This document shows positions 1-13,719 of a DNA stretch of 64,000 nucleotides, piece after piece. The translations under genes and the position numbers were made by a program. The notes below the pieces were generated by a model, which saw nothing but the letters and a program-made list of their open reading frames with translations, searched no databases and was not told where the DNA came from. How positions within the stretch are numbered: the first letter of the stretch is position 1; the number at the start of each line of letters is the position of its first letter. The DNA is from Sweltsa coloradensis (taxonomy: Eukaryota > Arthropoda > Insecta > Plecoptera > Chloroperlidae): positions 124,001 through 188,000 of the forward strand of contig JAMZAV010000314.1 of NCBI GenBank assembly GCA_024449915.1, in the 5' to 3' direction.

Positions 1-1897
1 AGTATTTTTTTCTGCAGAATAAATAAATAAAATGAAATTAACCGTTATTTAAAATCACTGATGGTAACAAATAATTTGAAAAACATATTTTTGCAGGATA
101 TTGTTCAAACGAAAGTGCAATAGCTATTTTTTCTACTTTTTCGATTTTCCTGCAACGTTTGGTGATATATTAATTAAATTCTGTAATTACGCTTGGTTTT
201 AATATTGGCCATAGTCCTTTCCCTTAAAATATGACGTATTAAAACATTATTTCTTCTTGATCAACCAGTGTCTCTCTCTACTACCTACCCCTTGTGTGTT
301 CGTGTGCAGCGCTCTGACACCATGGAATGGCCTTCAAATGTTGTATTAGCTAACTAATCGTGAAACCAAATAGTAATTATTAATGCAGCACGCGTACCAC
401 GTTGTACAATGGCCACTATGACACAAAACACATATTTCCAGTACAACGCTACTCTCCATCCAAAAACCCCTCATGCACGGGTGATTGTGTATTGTGCTTT
501 TGAAAAGCGGCCATTTTGTCGTCACAATGTTCAATTGCAAATTCATGAATCCACGTGAAGGGATACGCGTTAAATTATGGATGTCTATTTAGCTATACTG
601 AGGTGATGCCGTTGCTGATTTCTACCTTAAAATTAGTCAATTATATTTTATGGGCACATTGCGACTGGATATACGCATCACAAATGCAAGTGCAATTTCA
701 AATATTGTCACGTGTTATTGGCATATTATAACCATAGGCAATTCCATTTTAGAATTACAAGGAAGCTTAAAGAAAAGATCATGCTTTCCAACCTGGACAA
801 TTTCACAAACACAATAATATTTATAGGTCCCATAGTTAAGCCATGTTCTGGCTTTGTTGTTTTTTTGATCTTATAATTATTATATTTTTCGTATGTAATG
901 ATATTATTTCTTCTACAACTTGATATTTTAAAAAAAAACTTTATAACAGGTAGTAACGTTACAAATACAAGTCATAATTTGGTACTAATACATATCCATA
1001 TTTATAATTTTTTGGCAAATGTTTTTTGTCTTGTTGTTGTGGTTTTTTAATTGTTAATTTGATAAAGACTTCTGTAAAGTAAAGAAGTCGAAATATCACA
1101 TTTTAAATAAAGTTGTTATGGAACTAACAGTGGAAAGTCCAATGATTTGTATTTGTAACAACTTGATACATTTGTGTGTTTGACAATAAAATATTCTGTT
1201 ACTCTAGGCCAACTAAAAAAAAATTATATCGTGTTATGATATTTTACGGTTGAGTACTAACTTGTTATTCTACAGAAACAAAATTATTTTTTATTTTCAA
1301 GAAGTGAAATCATTATAAAAACGATTCGTATCAAACTGGTAATTAAGTTGATTTATATTTTATGAATTAGTTGTCAAATTCTACATTACCGCATTACAGC
1401 TGCCGACCCCTACGCCAAAGTTTGGGAGTTCAAGTCTGTATGTCATGAGTCGCACTCATCGTAAAACTATTAATATTTTCCAGTTTTAAGAAAGAAAAGG
1501 AATTTAAATGCCGAATGCCTACACATTAATGTAAGGTTTTAAAGAGCGGGCTTGAGTTATTTTTACGAACCGGTGGCCATAGTGCGAGGACGACTGCAAG
1601 TGCTTCGATCTTTTGGCCGAGGATTCCGTATCTGAAACCAAATAAATGAACTGTATTAATTATGAGTACATAAATATGTATGAAAATGCATTTAACTTGA
1701 ATTTTTTAAATTTCTTAATGAGAACGCATTTATCTTTTTTTACTCTTTGCAAATAAATTATTGTTTACCATTTGTTCACCCTTTACTATCTCATTTTATA
1801 TTATTTGTTGTTATTTGTATTGTAATGTATAATGTGGGTTTTAAACTTGACCTAGTAGGCCTGTAACGAATTTGCTCTAGCTCTTCAAATAAAGAAG
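1..1897. other. AT-rich stretch without recognised features
   Basis: No conserved coding signal, RNA gene or repeat structure was found. One 66-codon open frame on minus (346-546) looks like chance. Whether this is intergenic or upstream intron of the channel gene cannot be told from the window. Confidence 0.6.
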
Positions 1898-4800
1898 TTA
1901 GGTGCACAAACCGTATAACAAGCTGAAAATTTAACCAAGTGTTCTCAACACCCTGATTAAACTACTGTGTAAAATTACCCGAAATCACTTTAGCGGAAAA
2001 GGGTTTTAAAAAATGGCAAACGGGTAACTTTTCAAAAAAATGGGAAGTTTTGTAACATCATTAAGAAATAGCTGGAAGCTAATCGTCTGGACAAAACTGC
2101 ACATACCTTGTTTTTAAAACTACTTTTTAATATCCATAAACGTACTAAAAGGGCATAGACCAACAATTTTAATTTTATATAGTCTGTTTTACACATAAAT
2201 AGACCCCGAAATGCATTTTTAAACCGTTTCGCAATATTTCAATCTCATTCTTCAGACGAAATATGTAGAATTATCTAAAACTTATCCAGCAATAGAGTCA
2301 TCTATGTGTCTGCTTCGATAAAAAAAATTGACGCCTTGAAAAACGTACATTTAAAAACATTGATTGTACGCTCGAAGCCGCTTATGCTTTATTGTCCACT
2401 TTTCCCGCCAAAATATAAACATAGCTAAATTTGAATTTGAAACATTATATACAACGCCAACTAGTATTATATCTTTTAAAACTCCACGAAAACAACCCTT
2501 TTGCATTAGACATTAGTTAGAATGTCATAGAACATGTTCAAAATAAAATAGAACCATACAAAATAAATCACAAAATATGCGCTGTACTCGTTCTTTATAG
2601 AAAATCAGCATCACATGACTACATACAAATTTATACACTCTCTTAACAATTCATTTAATTATTAATAGCCTTTTAAAGACTAAAAAGGCTAAAGAGGCTA
2701 AAGGGCTTATAATGGGCAATTTTTTCTTGTTTGTAGTTGTTGTAAAATTTTAATTTTTTTAGTACTTGTTCATATTATATTTAATGATTTGTATAGGTAA
2801 CGTATTTGTATTGTTTTGAATTGTATATTTTTGAATTGTTTAGTTTTAGTTACACCTAACATTTGTGGGTTTTGATACCTGTTGTTAAAGATAAATAAAT
2901 AATAAATAAAAAATAAAAAAGTTCAATGATTTATGGTTTCTTTAGTGCAAAGTCGTACGAACACTCGCGAAATCACGTCAGTTTAGGTTAACGCCGTTGT
3001 AACACTGCCCGAATGTAATAGACCTAGGAAAAAAGAAAATGATATGAACATTAACTTATTTTTGGATGATTTCGTAGAATCCATTTCATGACCGCTTTTC
3101 CTTAGTTTTGGTCATCATTAGTGATATAAGATTTGTCTTGAAAATTAAACACGTTGTAACAGTCTCGATTACATCGGCAAATATCTGTACAATCCAGTCC
3201 ATTTCGATAGCAGGGGCATTTATCGGAATCAGTGCACAAGAACTTTGTTCTACATTACACAAGGTCCCTCATGATTCCGGATAAATGGACCTGACTGAGA
3301 ATGAAACACAACACGGTTTGAATACTTTTCTGAAATTTTTATTTTAATGGCAAAAGGACGGAATGCATTTGATATCTCAGTGTCAACTCCAGCTTCATTT
3401 AAAAATTGAATGTACATTTCCATTTCCTAAACTTTAGGGAGCTGTATTATTTTTCCGTTTTCAATCGAGTCTTTGCAAGAATCCCAAATAAAGTCTGTGG
3501 TTTGGTCATGTTTTGTTAATTGGTTTGATCTTTTTTTGCGGATTCGATGTTTCTTGTGCTTGTGTATTTTTGATAACAGTCTCGATGATACCTCTCTTTT
3601 ACAGCAAAGAGATCGCTTTCAAATGAAATTCGTTTGCCTATATTTTGATCACATCTACTTAACGGGGCTTGCAAAACAGACTCTCTGACTCGAACAGGAT
3701 TCATGTCGACAAGTGAAAACAAACGCCCTCGTTTAAATTTATCTTCTATCTCGCCACAAATTTAACAGTTGATATTCCAATCAAATTTAAGTGATTCATT
3801 CCTAGCACGGCGTTTAGACTCAGTTGGTACATTGTACGTAGTGCCTTCTTCAGATAAATGTTTTTCTTGCTCTTTCACGTTTGCGTGAGTCTGTATAAAC
3901 AGTTCTACATTTTTGGTGAAATTTGTATGGGAAACTGTCAACTGTACTTTTTCGGTATTTAAGAATTTTAATAGCCACATCGTCCTGCCTATCTCCAAAC
4001 GATTTTATAAGTGTAACAAAACCTTTCTTAGTCAAAATTGATTTATATTCTGTGGAACTTAATGGGCCTTCCTTGCCATCACAAATAACACACACGGTAG
4101 TTCTGTGAAATGTTGATTTGATATATTCTTTCGCCGAAGGGATTGCAAAATCGTCCTTGTCACCTATTTTAATAAATGTGCGGTTGTGTGAGTTTTGTTA
4201 AATGTATACATTATTAGTCTTATATTATTATACATTGCAGTCAGTAATCACCCATTTCCAGGTTATTTTGTATGATTTTTCATGATTTACATTAAAAGAA
4301 AAGAGTTAAACAACAGGCACAACCATTCGTAGACTTCAATAAAACTTCCACAAAATTAGTGAATTAACACAATAATCTGGCACCGAGTTATAAAATACTA
4401 AACGAACTGTCCTGTTCGAAATATCTAACAGGACTGAACTGATATTAACCTTTAGTAAAGCTCTTGCACCCTTACACCAATTCATTTTTGTATTTGTAAT
4501 TATTTACAATAACCTGAGTAGAGTTGAGCATACGATCATTTAGGTTTAAGTATGTTGGAGCAGATAACGCTTGATAACACGAATGGGAGGATGCGGTATG
4601 CCACACATATTTCAGTGGAGGGGCTCGATCTAACACGCGTAAACAAATTTTATCCTTAATGCATTTGGGTAGTAAAGATCTGTAAACACAGAAGAGATGA
4701 GCAATCATAACGTAGGTGGATCGTACAGTCGCTTCAATTTTTGTGTGCATTGTGTGCACGTATTATTCTAAAGCCAAACGGGTAAGGAGCTGAACAACTG

Positions 4801-6455
4801 GACAATGTCATGAAAATTTGGCAATTATTTGTGTTGAGAAATACATATTGTGCTGTTAGTGTTATTAACAATGTTATCGCATTAAAAATTACAATACATA
4901 TGAAGGTTGTAAAACTATTTTAGCACACAGCAACATTTAAATAAAACACAGCACAGCTCTAAAACTTTAACATTAGGCCTACCAATTTACCATGTGATAC
5001 TTTTATAGTCTTAATTATATTAATAAAAAGGATGTGTAAATTCGATATAATTTTACAAAACGTTTCATATACATAAGGAAAAGACGGGATCATTTCAGCA
5101 GTATAACCCGTATGAGTAATCTAAAAATACAAAGCGACGAAAATCACATCTGAGGTTTAATTTATTTTTTAAACAAAGGAGTTTGACCATGTAGTAGTAA
5201 ATTTAAATACAACTTAATATATGATGTAACTAGCAGGGTGAAATAGAAAATTTCAATTTATTTTCTTTCCATTTATGACCCATCTTATTTTCTAACATAC
5301 TATAAGAAAATGAAATATATAGATGTAATTGCATATACTTATTACTTACGTTTCTATATGAAGATTGTTTATTGTATATAAGAAGATTCTAAAGCAAATT
5401 GGAAGAAATAGTGAACTAAAATATATATTTTTCACTTTTTGCCGTATTTACCCATTTTATGTTTTACATTTTCCGCTAAAGTGATTTTGGGTACATTTGC
5501 ACCACACATTTGTGAGGGCCTAATGAAGGTTTGGTTATAAAATCAGCGTGTTATACGGTTTGTACACCTAAAAGTGAAAATTTCAATATTGGTTAGTCCT
5601 CCATAAATAATTGAAGTTGCCCATTATAAGCCCATTTAACCTTTTAAGTAAGGCTCTTTATAATTTAATGAATTGTTGAGAGAGTGTATAAATTTGTATG
5701 TTGTCACGTAATGCTGATTTTCTATGTTAAGAACGAGTACAGTGCATATTTTGTGATTTATTGTGTAGGGTTCCATTTTATTTTGAACAGGTTCTATGAC
5801 ATTCTTACTAATGCCTGATGTAAAATGGTTATATAAGTTGAGTTTTATAACATATGTTACTAGTTGGCGTTGTATATAATGTTTCAAATTCAAATTTAGC
5901 TATGTTTATATTTTGGCGGGAAAAGTGGACAATAAAGCATACGCGGCTTCGAGCCTACAATCAATGTTTTTAAATGTACGTTTTTCAAGGCGTCAATTTT
6001 TTTTATCGAAGCAGACACATAGATGACTCTATTGCTGGATAAGTTTTAGATAATTCTACATATTTCGTCTGAAGAATGAGATTGAAATATTGCGAAACGG
6101 TTTAAAAATGCATTTCGGGGTCTATTTATGTGTAAAACAGACTATATAAAATTAAAATTGTTGGTCTTTGCCTTTTATTACGTTTATGGATATTAAAAAG
6201 TAGTGTTAAAAACAAGGTATGTGCAGTTTTGTCCAGACGATCAGCTTCCAGCTATTTCTTAATGATGTTACAAAACTTACCCTTTTTTGAAAAGTTACCC
6301 GTTTGCCATTTTTTAAAACCCTTTTCCGCTAAAGTGATTTCGGGTAATTTTACACAGTAGTTTAATCAGGGTGTTGAGAACACTTGGTTAAATTTTCAGC
6401 TTGTTATACGGTTTGTGCACCTAAAAGTGAAATTTCAATATTTTTTACTCCTCTA
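1898..6455. mobile_element. Long inverted-repeat element with a broken Cys/His-rich gene inside
   Basis: The left arm, 1898-2720, and the right arm, about 5606-6424, are inverted copies of each other. Anchors are ggtgcacaaaccgtataaca/tgttatacggtttgtgcacc, ccgaaatcactttagcggaa, ctttattgtccacttttccc and ttcattt-aattattaatag. The interior of about 2.9 kb contains the pseudogene at 3087-4190. The outermost right-arm segment (ttccgctaaagtgattt to cctaaaagtgaaatttcaat, about 6320-6455) is also present inside the element at about 5466-5600 in direct orientation, so a second terminus is nested. No transposase is recognised. Confidence 0.75.
3087..4190 (-). pseudogene. Remnant of an uncharacterised Cys/His-rich multicopy gene
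   Basis: Minus-strand translation gives KIGDKDDFAIPSAKEYI, CVICDGKEG, KFHQKCRTVYTDSRKR, ARNESLKFDW, C-(stop)-ICGEIEDKFKRG, a LFSLVDMNPVRVRES stretch, FAVKERYHRDCYQKYTS, DFIWDSCKDSIENGKI and NEAGVDTEISNAFRPFAIK, ending in SLMMTKTKEKRS and a stop at 3087. Paired CxxC and H-x-x-C-x-x-x-Y motifs suggest zinc-binding modules. I recall this arrangement as the N-terminal half of the same invertebrate family whose C-terminal half (PIN-like/CXC) lies in the 37-41 kb palindrome; that link is from memory. Lesions: a frameshift near 3.87 kb, TAA inside the second CxxC (about 3762), a frameshift near 3.51 kb and TAG near 3.43 kb. Confidence 0.7.
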
Positions 6456-7150
6456 TAGTAAGTAATACACGTAGTGACTGGGGCCTCATGGCCCTTTTCT
6501 AACTATCTATTGAGTTGAAGATGTTATTGTCATGTACTGTACAACTTTAGAAATAAATAATAATAATAAATAATAAAGCTATGAAGCGATATAAAATATA
6601 TAAGCAAATTGCATATTGCATCATTTCTATATTATCCTTTGTGATGTCAGAATATAGTTTTAAGTATACTGCAATTTTATCAAAGAGGAATACTTGTGCA
6701 CATCGAAACGTCTTGACGAAAGATGAAACAGTTTGTGAATAATAAATTTCTCGTGGGAACGCGTTAAGTTCACAAACTCAATATGAGGCAAACAGAAATA
6801 AGCATTTCCGTATTTAAATTAAGAAATTTTATGTTTTGAAACCTAAATACCAGTATATAGACCACACCATTTCAAACAAGGTTCTGACCTGGTTTTGATG
6901 CACATCACGTTAGAGTAATGTAAAATTAATGCACAACATTCTTCAACAGTTTTTCCATTATAATTTTACAACACAAGTTAAATTGTGTAAAGAATGCATT
7001 TATTATACATTATGATAAATGTGTTTCATGCAAGCTAATGTTAGAAACACAGATGCTATTAGCCTACAAACGAATCTCATCATCCCCTCTCCATTCCACA
7101 CAAGAGTTGTAGAACGATTAATGACAGGAGTTATAGAACGATTCGAACCT
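6456..7150. other. Possible LINE 3' tail and otherwise empty stretch
   Basis: About 6460-6590 reads ggggcctcatggccctttt, then tgtactgtacaactttagaa and an AATAATAATAAATAATAAAG tail, which resembles a LINE 3' end on plus. A similar AT-rich tail is at 2740-2930. The rest shows nothing supportable. Confidence 0.35.
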
Positions 7151-7158
7151 GACATACT

Positions 7159-7832
7159 CAGGGCCGTATTAAGGCATAGGCTAAGTAGGCTGGAGCCTGG
7201 GGCGCCGGCATTTTGGGGGCGCCAAAGCGCCCCCCACTAGGCTCCGTGGGCGAGGCGTCTAACTCCTAACAAACAACAACTAACAACTTAAAAATTATCG
7301 ACGAAAGAATGCTAAATGTAGTAAAATGCCACCATTTGCAATGTCAAAAATCAAAATTTTCTGGGGCTATGCGCCCCAGACCCGTACTAGCTGGGAGGCA
7401 TCCCCAACAGAGCCCCCATTGTACCAGAATTCATATTTTTTCCCGAACCATTGTTTCATGGGCAGTTCTAAAAGTGTTTTATTGCCCCCCACCCACCCCT
7501 CTACATAATGCACTTCCTTCGCTACGTACAATTTTTTAAGTTTAAATTACGATGACGTCATTGACACTTTTGCTAAAGAAAATGGGTGGGGGAACGCTTG
7601 CCAATGCCCGATTTGCGCGACTACAACGGACGAGACTACTATATGGCCAGGGAAATTATGTACTATGGTGATCAAGTTGCATTGCTTGTTACTAGTAGTT
7701 ACCTTCTTTTTCTTTCTAAGCTAAAATGCACGCATATTATGTTTTTCAGCTTGTTGAAATAAGGGGGGGGGGGGGGGGGGGGGCGTATTTTTGTTTTAGC
7801 CTATGGGCGCCAAATGTCTTAATCCGGCCCTG
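7159..7832. mobile_element. Non-autonomous hAT-type element with 8-bp target duplication
   Basis: The ends are CAGGGCCGTATTAAG and its inverse CTTAATCCGGCCCTG, and both halves carry cctatgggcgcc/ggcgccggca-type sequence. It is flanked by GACATACT (7151-7158) and GACATGCT (7833-7840), an 8-bp target duplication with one mismatch, as expected of hAT. It contains a 21-base G run at 7763-7783. Short open frames inside are non-coding GC-rich sequence. Confidence 0.85.
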
Positions 7833-7840
7833 GACATGCT

Positions 7841-9855
7841 TATTAGAATTGCGGTATGTTTAAAAAGAGGCAATTTATTTTTATAAAGTGTGAAACAAAC
7901 CGTTATAAGAAAGCAATACGCAATCTAACCGTAACCTAAACGATGAATTCGCCATCAAATACGCCATAAGCCACTGCGTGTAAAATAATGCACTTATAAA
8001 GTCCCACATCATCCCACGAAACATGATATTGCTTTCAGAAATATTCTATAATTTGGAAGGACTGGGACTGGTGTGACCTTGCCACAACCCTTCTTTTAGC
8101 AGCAAGTAAAAGAAAAAGAAAAGAGTATGCAGTAAGGAAGTATTTAAAAGCACGTAAGTGTAATAAAAAAGAGAGGCTGAAAGGGAAGTATCTAGATCAC
8201 GAAACATGTGTCACTAGCGCACTCTTCAGGGTAATAGACACGTGATCAGTCATCGCTTCTTCCGTGCTCCAACTGTCAAACGTCTCTATCGCCAACCTGC
8301 CATCGTTGAACGCCCACTGCGTTCGATTAGCTACCCTTCACGTAGATAGCTTGCAATATATCTTTTAGAATTTATAGTCTTGTCATTTACTATACTTATA
8401 TGGCCGATATAAATACTCATTGGGATCTTTCGGATGTGACATTTAGAGCATTGTAGATACGTGAATACTTAACTGTCTTTTGATAACACATCAGTCATAA
8501 AAATAACGTAAATCGACAAGATAGTGACGTAAATATATTTTACTACTCCTTCAGTTTTTCATTGAAATTTATAATTTATGTTACATAAACTACCCACTAG
8601 ATCAATATGAAGTCGATACAGCAATAAAACGTTTCTATATTTCTTCCGAATGAATTAAATAATATACTCTAATAATTCACCTCACACAAAGAAAGATAAT
8701 GTACCGCAATTTCTAGATATACTGCTCCTTGAAGTACCACCAGTAAATATTTTGACGAAATCGACAAGAATTTTAAAAATTCATCAAATTTTGATGATCT
8801 TCAATATTTCTGTCACCGCATCATTAAATTCTACTGTATGTTTTAGATCAGTAAGTTGAAGATATAGATACATTTTCGTTAACTTATTAGCATTGTAAGA
8901 CGTATTGATATCCACAAGAATTTCTCGATAGTTCAATAAGAGATAAGTTGGGGTGTTGTTCAGATTGTAAGTAATCAACTCGTCTAGGCAAAGCTGGTAT
9001 GAACTGCAAAGAGTGCACAATGTTCTTTAGATCTTCAGTCGACCTTGGAAAAGCCTCTCTTCTTTGCCTCAAGGCAGAGTGTTTTAAAAGCTCCAATGGT
9101 ATTGACAAGTGGCACAACATTTCTTTCCACGAGACGTCTTTATTCTCTGGCGATGATCACGTCTCTCGGCGAAGACTCTATATCCTAAGCAGTCAATCAT
9201 CAACCTCTCGCAGCTCTTTGGGATTAAACATACAAAGCAAAGCCTTCTAGATAGTATGCAACTTCTATTTCCATCGCGCGTTGATGATTTCACTCAATTC
9301 GTTTGAAAACGATTAAGTTACAATACGAAGATGTCAAACACATCACTTCTATAACACTCAGAGAAAATGTACAGCAGAAGCGTTTAGTCTAAGAAAACAT
9401 TTTAGTAACGTATTTCAATTCATTTCTGCTCATTTCATTGGAAATGGTACGAGAAAAGCGATTTTTAAATTCGTTTTTTGTTAGGCACCCTTTAAAACTC
9501 ACAGCTTAGGAAATACAAATTTACAGTCAATCAATATTTTTAATGGAGTGAATATTTACAAGGAAAAACATACGTTTAGTTTTTAAAATAATGTTATGTT
9601 GCCTCACCTCAAATTAAATTCAAACCCTTAAAAATGTATTATTCGATACTTATTGCTTGATGTTCGTTTTCCACGCTTTATATTATCGCATTTTGCATAA
9701 AGGGTAGTTACATAATATAGTGCCACTATCTTTGTGAGATATAATAATAATATTGTAGAAGAAACAGATGAGAAAAGTGGCAAAGTAACCCCTCCAAGGA
9801 ATTTAACGGTGAAATTTGAATATTTATAAGCAGAATCGAGTTATTTTCACTTTAA
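7841..9855. other. Unassigned stretch
   Basis: AT-rich. Overlapping minus-strand open frames at about 8784-9293 have no family resemblance and change frame repeatedly; if they come from a gene it is decayed beyond recognition. No repeats with visible ends. Confidence 0.5.
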
Positions 9856-9856
9856 T

Positions 9857-10603
9857 TGGATGAGCGAAGCGAAGACTTCAATTTCACTGACCCCCAAAAA
9901 TTTAGCTCGGGTGTTTTTTTTTCTTTTTTTTCTGTCAGTTTGTTAACTCTCTACCAGGCAAACGGCATATCCGATCTTGATGAAAATTTGACAGGACCTT
10001 CGAAATCTCTGAACTTAGAGGTGTATTGTTTTTTGGGTACAATCGAAGAAATATTTCTCATGAATATCGTACTTTTACGATTTTTTTCGATTTTGGTGCG
10101 ATATTTTCGTGACATTTGGCCAATTCTGACCAAACGGGTGGGGCTACAACGTTCATATTATACATGGACATTGAGGTTATTGTAATGTAGTACCTTTTGA
10201 AAAAAAAGTTTATAAAGTTAGCCAGAATCCATAGAAATAAAGCTTTTAATATAAGTTTTTTGATTTTTTGTGCGATATTTTCGTGCCATTTGGGCCAATT
10301 CTGACCAAACTGGTGGGGCTACAACGTTCATATTATACATGGACATTAAGGTTATGGTGATGTAGTACCTTTTAAAAGAAAAAGTTTAAATAGTTAGCCA
10401 GAATCTATAGAAATAAAGCTTTTAATATAAGTTTTTTACGGTAAATAATACCAATTGACAGGTAACAAAAGAAACTTGACAACAATCAGCTACAATGCGT
10501 AGGCAGCAAAACAAAGAACTTGCAAAAGTAAAGATATCCCATGCAAACTAAAAATTTTAAAAAGCTCATCCATCAACGCGGCGGGACTTTAGCGTTTTCC
10601 TAG
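9857..10603 (+). mobile_element. Helentron-like (HINE) family 1 element, copy 1
   Basis: The 5' end is T|TGGATGAGCGAAGCGAAG. Near the 3' end the inverse GCTCATCCATCAACGCG is followed by a hairpin (AACGC-12-GCGTT) and the terminal CCTAG|T. Asymmetric inverted repeats plus a 3' hairpin and insertion between two Ts fit the Helitron2/Helentron class as I know it. The interior carries repeats of ttttttcgatttt-gtgcgat and gaccaaacgggtggggctac. No Rep/helicase coding is present. Confidence 0.8.
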
Positions 10604-10762
10604 TCTATTTCCAATAGCGCAATATTTATACCGAACATAACATCCAAATTAATTGCCCCTTTCTAGTACAAACAACCATAGCAACAAACACTACAGGCAC
10701 CAGCACCATAAACAACCACCACTCAAACCAACCTAGTTGGAACTGAGTTTAAGACTATTAAT

Positions 10763-11550
10763 TGGATGAGCGTAGCGAGCGAAGCGAAAACTTCAATTTC
10801 ACTGACCCCCCAAAAAATTTGGCTCCAATGTTTTTTTGTTTTTTTTCTGTTTTTTTTGTATTTTTGTCTGTTTGTTAGCAGGATTACGGGCAAACGGCAT
10901 AAGCGATCTTGATGAAAATTTAAGGGGACCTTCGAAATCTCTAACTTAGAGGTGTATTGTTTTTTAGTACAATCCAAGAAATATTTCTTATGAATATCGT
11001 ACTTTTACGATTTTTTTCGATTTTTAGTGCGATATTTTCGTCACATTTGGGCCGATTCTGACCAAACGGGTGGGGCTACAACGTTCATATTTCACATGGA
11101 CATTAAGATTATGGTGATGAAGTACCTTTTGAAAGAAAAAGTTGAAAAAGTTAGCTAGAATCCATAGAAATAAAGGTTTTAATATTAGTTTTTTAAATTT
11201 TTAGTGCGATATTTTTGTCACATTTGGGCCGATTCTGACCAAACGGGTGGGACTACAACGTTCAGATTTTTTTCACATGGACATTAAGGTTATGGTGATG
11301 TAGTACCCTTTGAAAGAAAAAGTTGAAAAAGTTAGTCAGAATCCACAGAAATAAAGGTTTTAATATGAGTTTTTTGAGGTTTATAATACCAATTAACAAG
11401 TATAACAATAGAAACTTGACAACAATCACCTACAATGCATTCAAAAAGCACTTGCAAAGGAAAAGTGCAAACAAACGCAAAAAACGCAAACAAAAAACTT
11501 ACAAAAAAACGCTCATCCATCAACGCGGCGGGACTTTAGCGTTTTCCTAG
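10763..11550 (+). mobile_element. Helentron-like (HINE) family 1 element, copy 2
   Basis: The structure matches copy 1 and the orientation is the same, 160 bases downstream. It starts T|TGGATGAGCGTAGCGAGCG and ends CATCAACGCGGCGGGACTTT then AGCGTTTTCCTAG|T. The internal block gcgatattt-cgtcacatttgggc occurs twice, as in copy 1. It is non-coding. Confidence 0.82.
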
Positions 11551-13717
11551 TAATTAAGAGTGAGGGAAATAAACTACCTATTTCAATTAGCATTATAAAT
11601 AGCTTGATCTTGTATTATAAGGTAGAGTTAGCCGAGGGGTAAAACCTCGTTCTATGGTTGTTGTCTCTATTGTGTCCGTACTCTGAAGAAGCTCGGATAG
11701 TCGTCGTGTCGTTGCAACTGGGTCAGACCCGAGGTGTCTATATCGATCACGTGACTCTATTGTTGCACAGTGTAACGAGATGAGGTACTGAGATATCAGC
11801 ATGACTGGAGGCTGCACAGGAGAATAATGTGTGGTTGGCTTCTGAGTTCTGATGAGGACTCGTTAGGGTGTATGCATCAGCATAATCACGTGGGTGGGTC
11901 ACAACTGAGAGACTGTTAATCATGGCGAATGGCGATGTAAATAATGCAAACTCTATGAAATTTAAGAAACTATGTCAATGTTAAGATATATGTTATTATG
12001 TAGTTACGTATACAATTCATAAGTAGAGATATGTATAATAAGCATTTATATTATAGATTCTACATCCCTGATCAGTAAGCATAATTTCTGAAAACGCTAC
12101 AAACGAGAAAAAAAATTGTTTGAAATACATAGCTATTAAAAATTACTTCAATGATTGAATAACATAATTTAAAGATTTGCTAACTATCAGTTGATTTTAA
12201 ACCAGAAAAACAGAAATTTTCCAGGAAGAACTAGATTCTAAGTTCAGATGACGATATGTTTACGAGCCGCCGAACTGTCAAACATGGTTTTGTCATGAGG
12301 TTATTTAAATTTAACTGGCAAAAATTGTTCCCACTGTTCTAAGCTTTCCATCTTACATCACCATCTAGTAAATAAATATGAAGTCATACGTTTGTTGTAA
12401 CACATAAACACATAAATATAATATACTTTGTAGTCTGAACCCCTGTGTTCATCCAAAGTAAATTGTCCAGCTTACAGCAGATAAATTGAAATTTCATTCT
12501 TAATAATAATGCCACGCTCTTTCTTTCTACATCAACCCAATCTGTACAGTCTACATTTTTTTTAGTCCAAAAGTTTTTAAGCTGAGATCAGCATTTTGAA
12601 CGTTATAAGATACATTACAGCAACATAAATTATGTAGTATGCTCTCTTTACCAGTACTTAATAATAATTACGTTCAGCGATACGAAAAGATGAACTAAAC
12701 GAAAATAGATTGGAATATTCTAAAACTCATTTTAATAGTTTTCATCTCCTTACAAAATATCTCGCAACTATTTCGCCATAGAAAACGAGACTCCAGATTA
12801 GAGGAATTGCCCAAGGGTAGGGATGATTAAAACCAGATGCAAGTTACGGGCTACGATAATTGACATACATGTGCAGTCCGCCGTAACCTTCACACCCTCA
12901 TCTGAAATATTAATCACCCAAGTCGAACCCTTTCCACTCTCTGATGCTGATCCAGCTCCCGTGTAATCCCCCGAAGATATTTATATTAGAATGAATCTAG
13001 TTACTAATTAACCAACTTAATCAACTTATTATTTATGATTTCACTTTTCAAAATCTGCCACTTTTTCATACTTCTAGCCCAGGTAAAAAGCTGCTTGTTT
13101 GGTTCGGAATTGGTAGAATTTTTCTTTATACATTCTAATGATAAGAAAGAATTTGTGTAATGGTTTAAAAATCAAATCGTGTTAAAAAAAATACAGACAT
13201 TTCTGGGATGTTTCAGATATTTTGTTGACCAGTAGTAGATTCAATTTGAACATTCAAAAAAAGGAAAAGAATGAAAAATTGCAACAAAAAATCAAATATT
13301 TGAAAAAACTTTGATGTCAATTTGAAATCCAAAATCCTTAATAGAAAAAAATCTTTAAAATTCTAAAACCCATAAAAAAAATCACAAATTTCAAATTGCT
13401 AAGGTAGGAAGCAAAATTTTGGGTCCCACTCTTTTGCCCTATAAAGGGTATAGAACCGTTAAGAAAAAAAATGTTAGACTCTGGGACTGATGATCAATTT
13501 AATAAGTTGTCGCTGTCGATCTACAAGATGAGTTAGTAAATATATTTCCTAGTCTTTCACTTGCCGTTCAGACGCCGTTATAACTAGACCACCTAACCAA
13601 CTTGCATCAAGTACAATATTCAAATTTTGACAACCGGCTAGCTGTACTAGTAAATATTAAGATGACTCTTAAATATAACATCATTGAATCATCCGTGCAA
13701 TACTCGAAATTATTTTC
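11551..13717. other. Unassigned AT-rich stretch
   Basis: Nothing supportable is seen apart from short runs of A and isolated CACGTG words (near 11746 and 11884). Weak similarity to simple A/T-rich repeats at 13250-13400. Confidence 0.5.
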
Positions 13718-13719
13718 GA

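Noticed and set aside
8784..9293. Cluster of overlapping minus-strand open frames
   Set aside because: No recognisable motif, several frames, composition like the background; cannot be supported as a gene.
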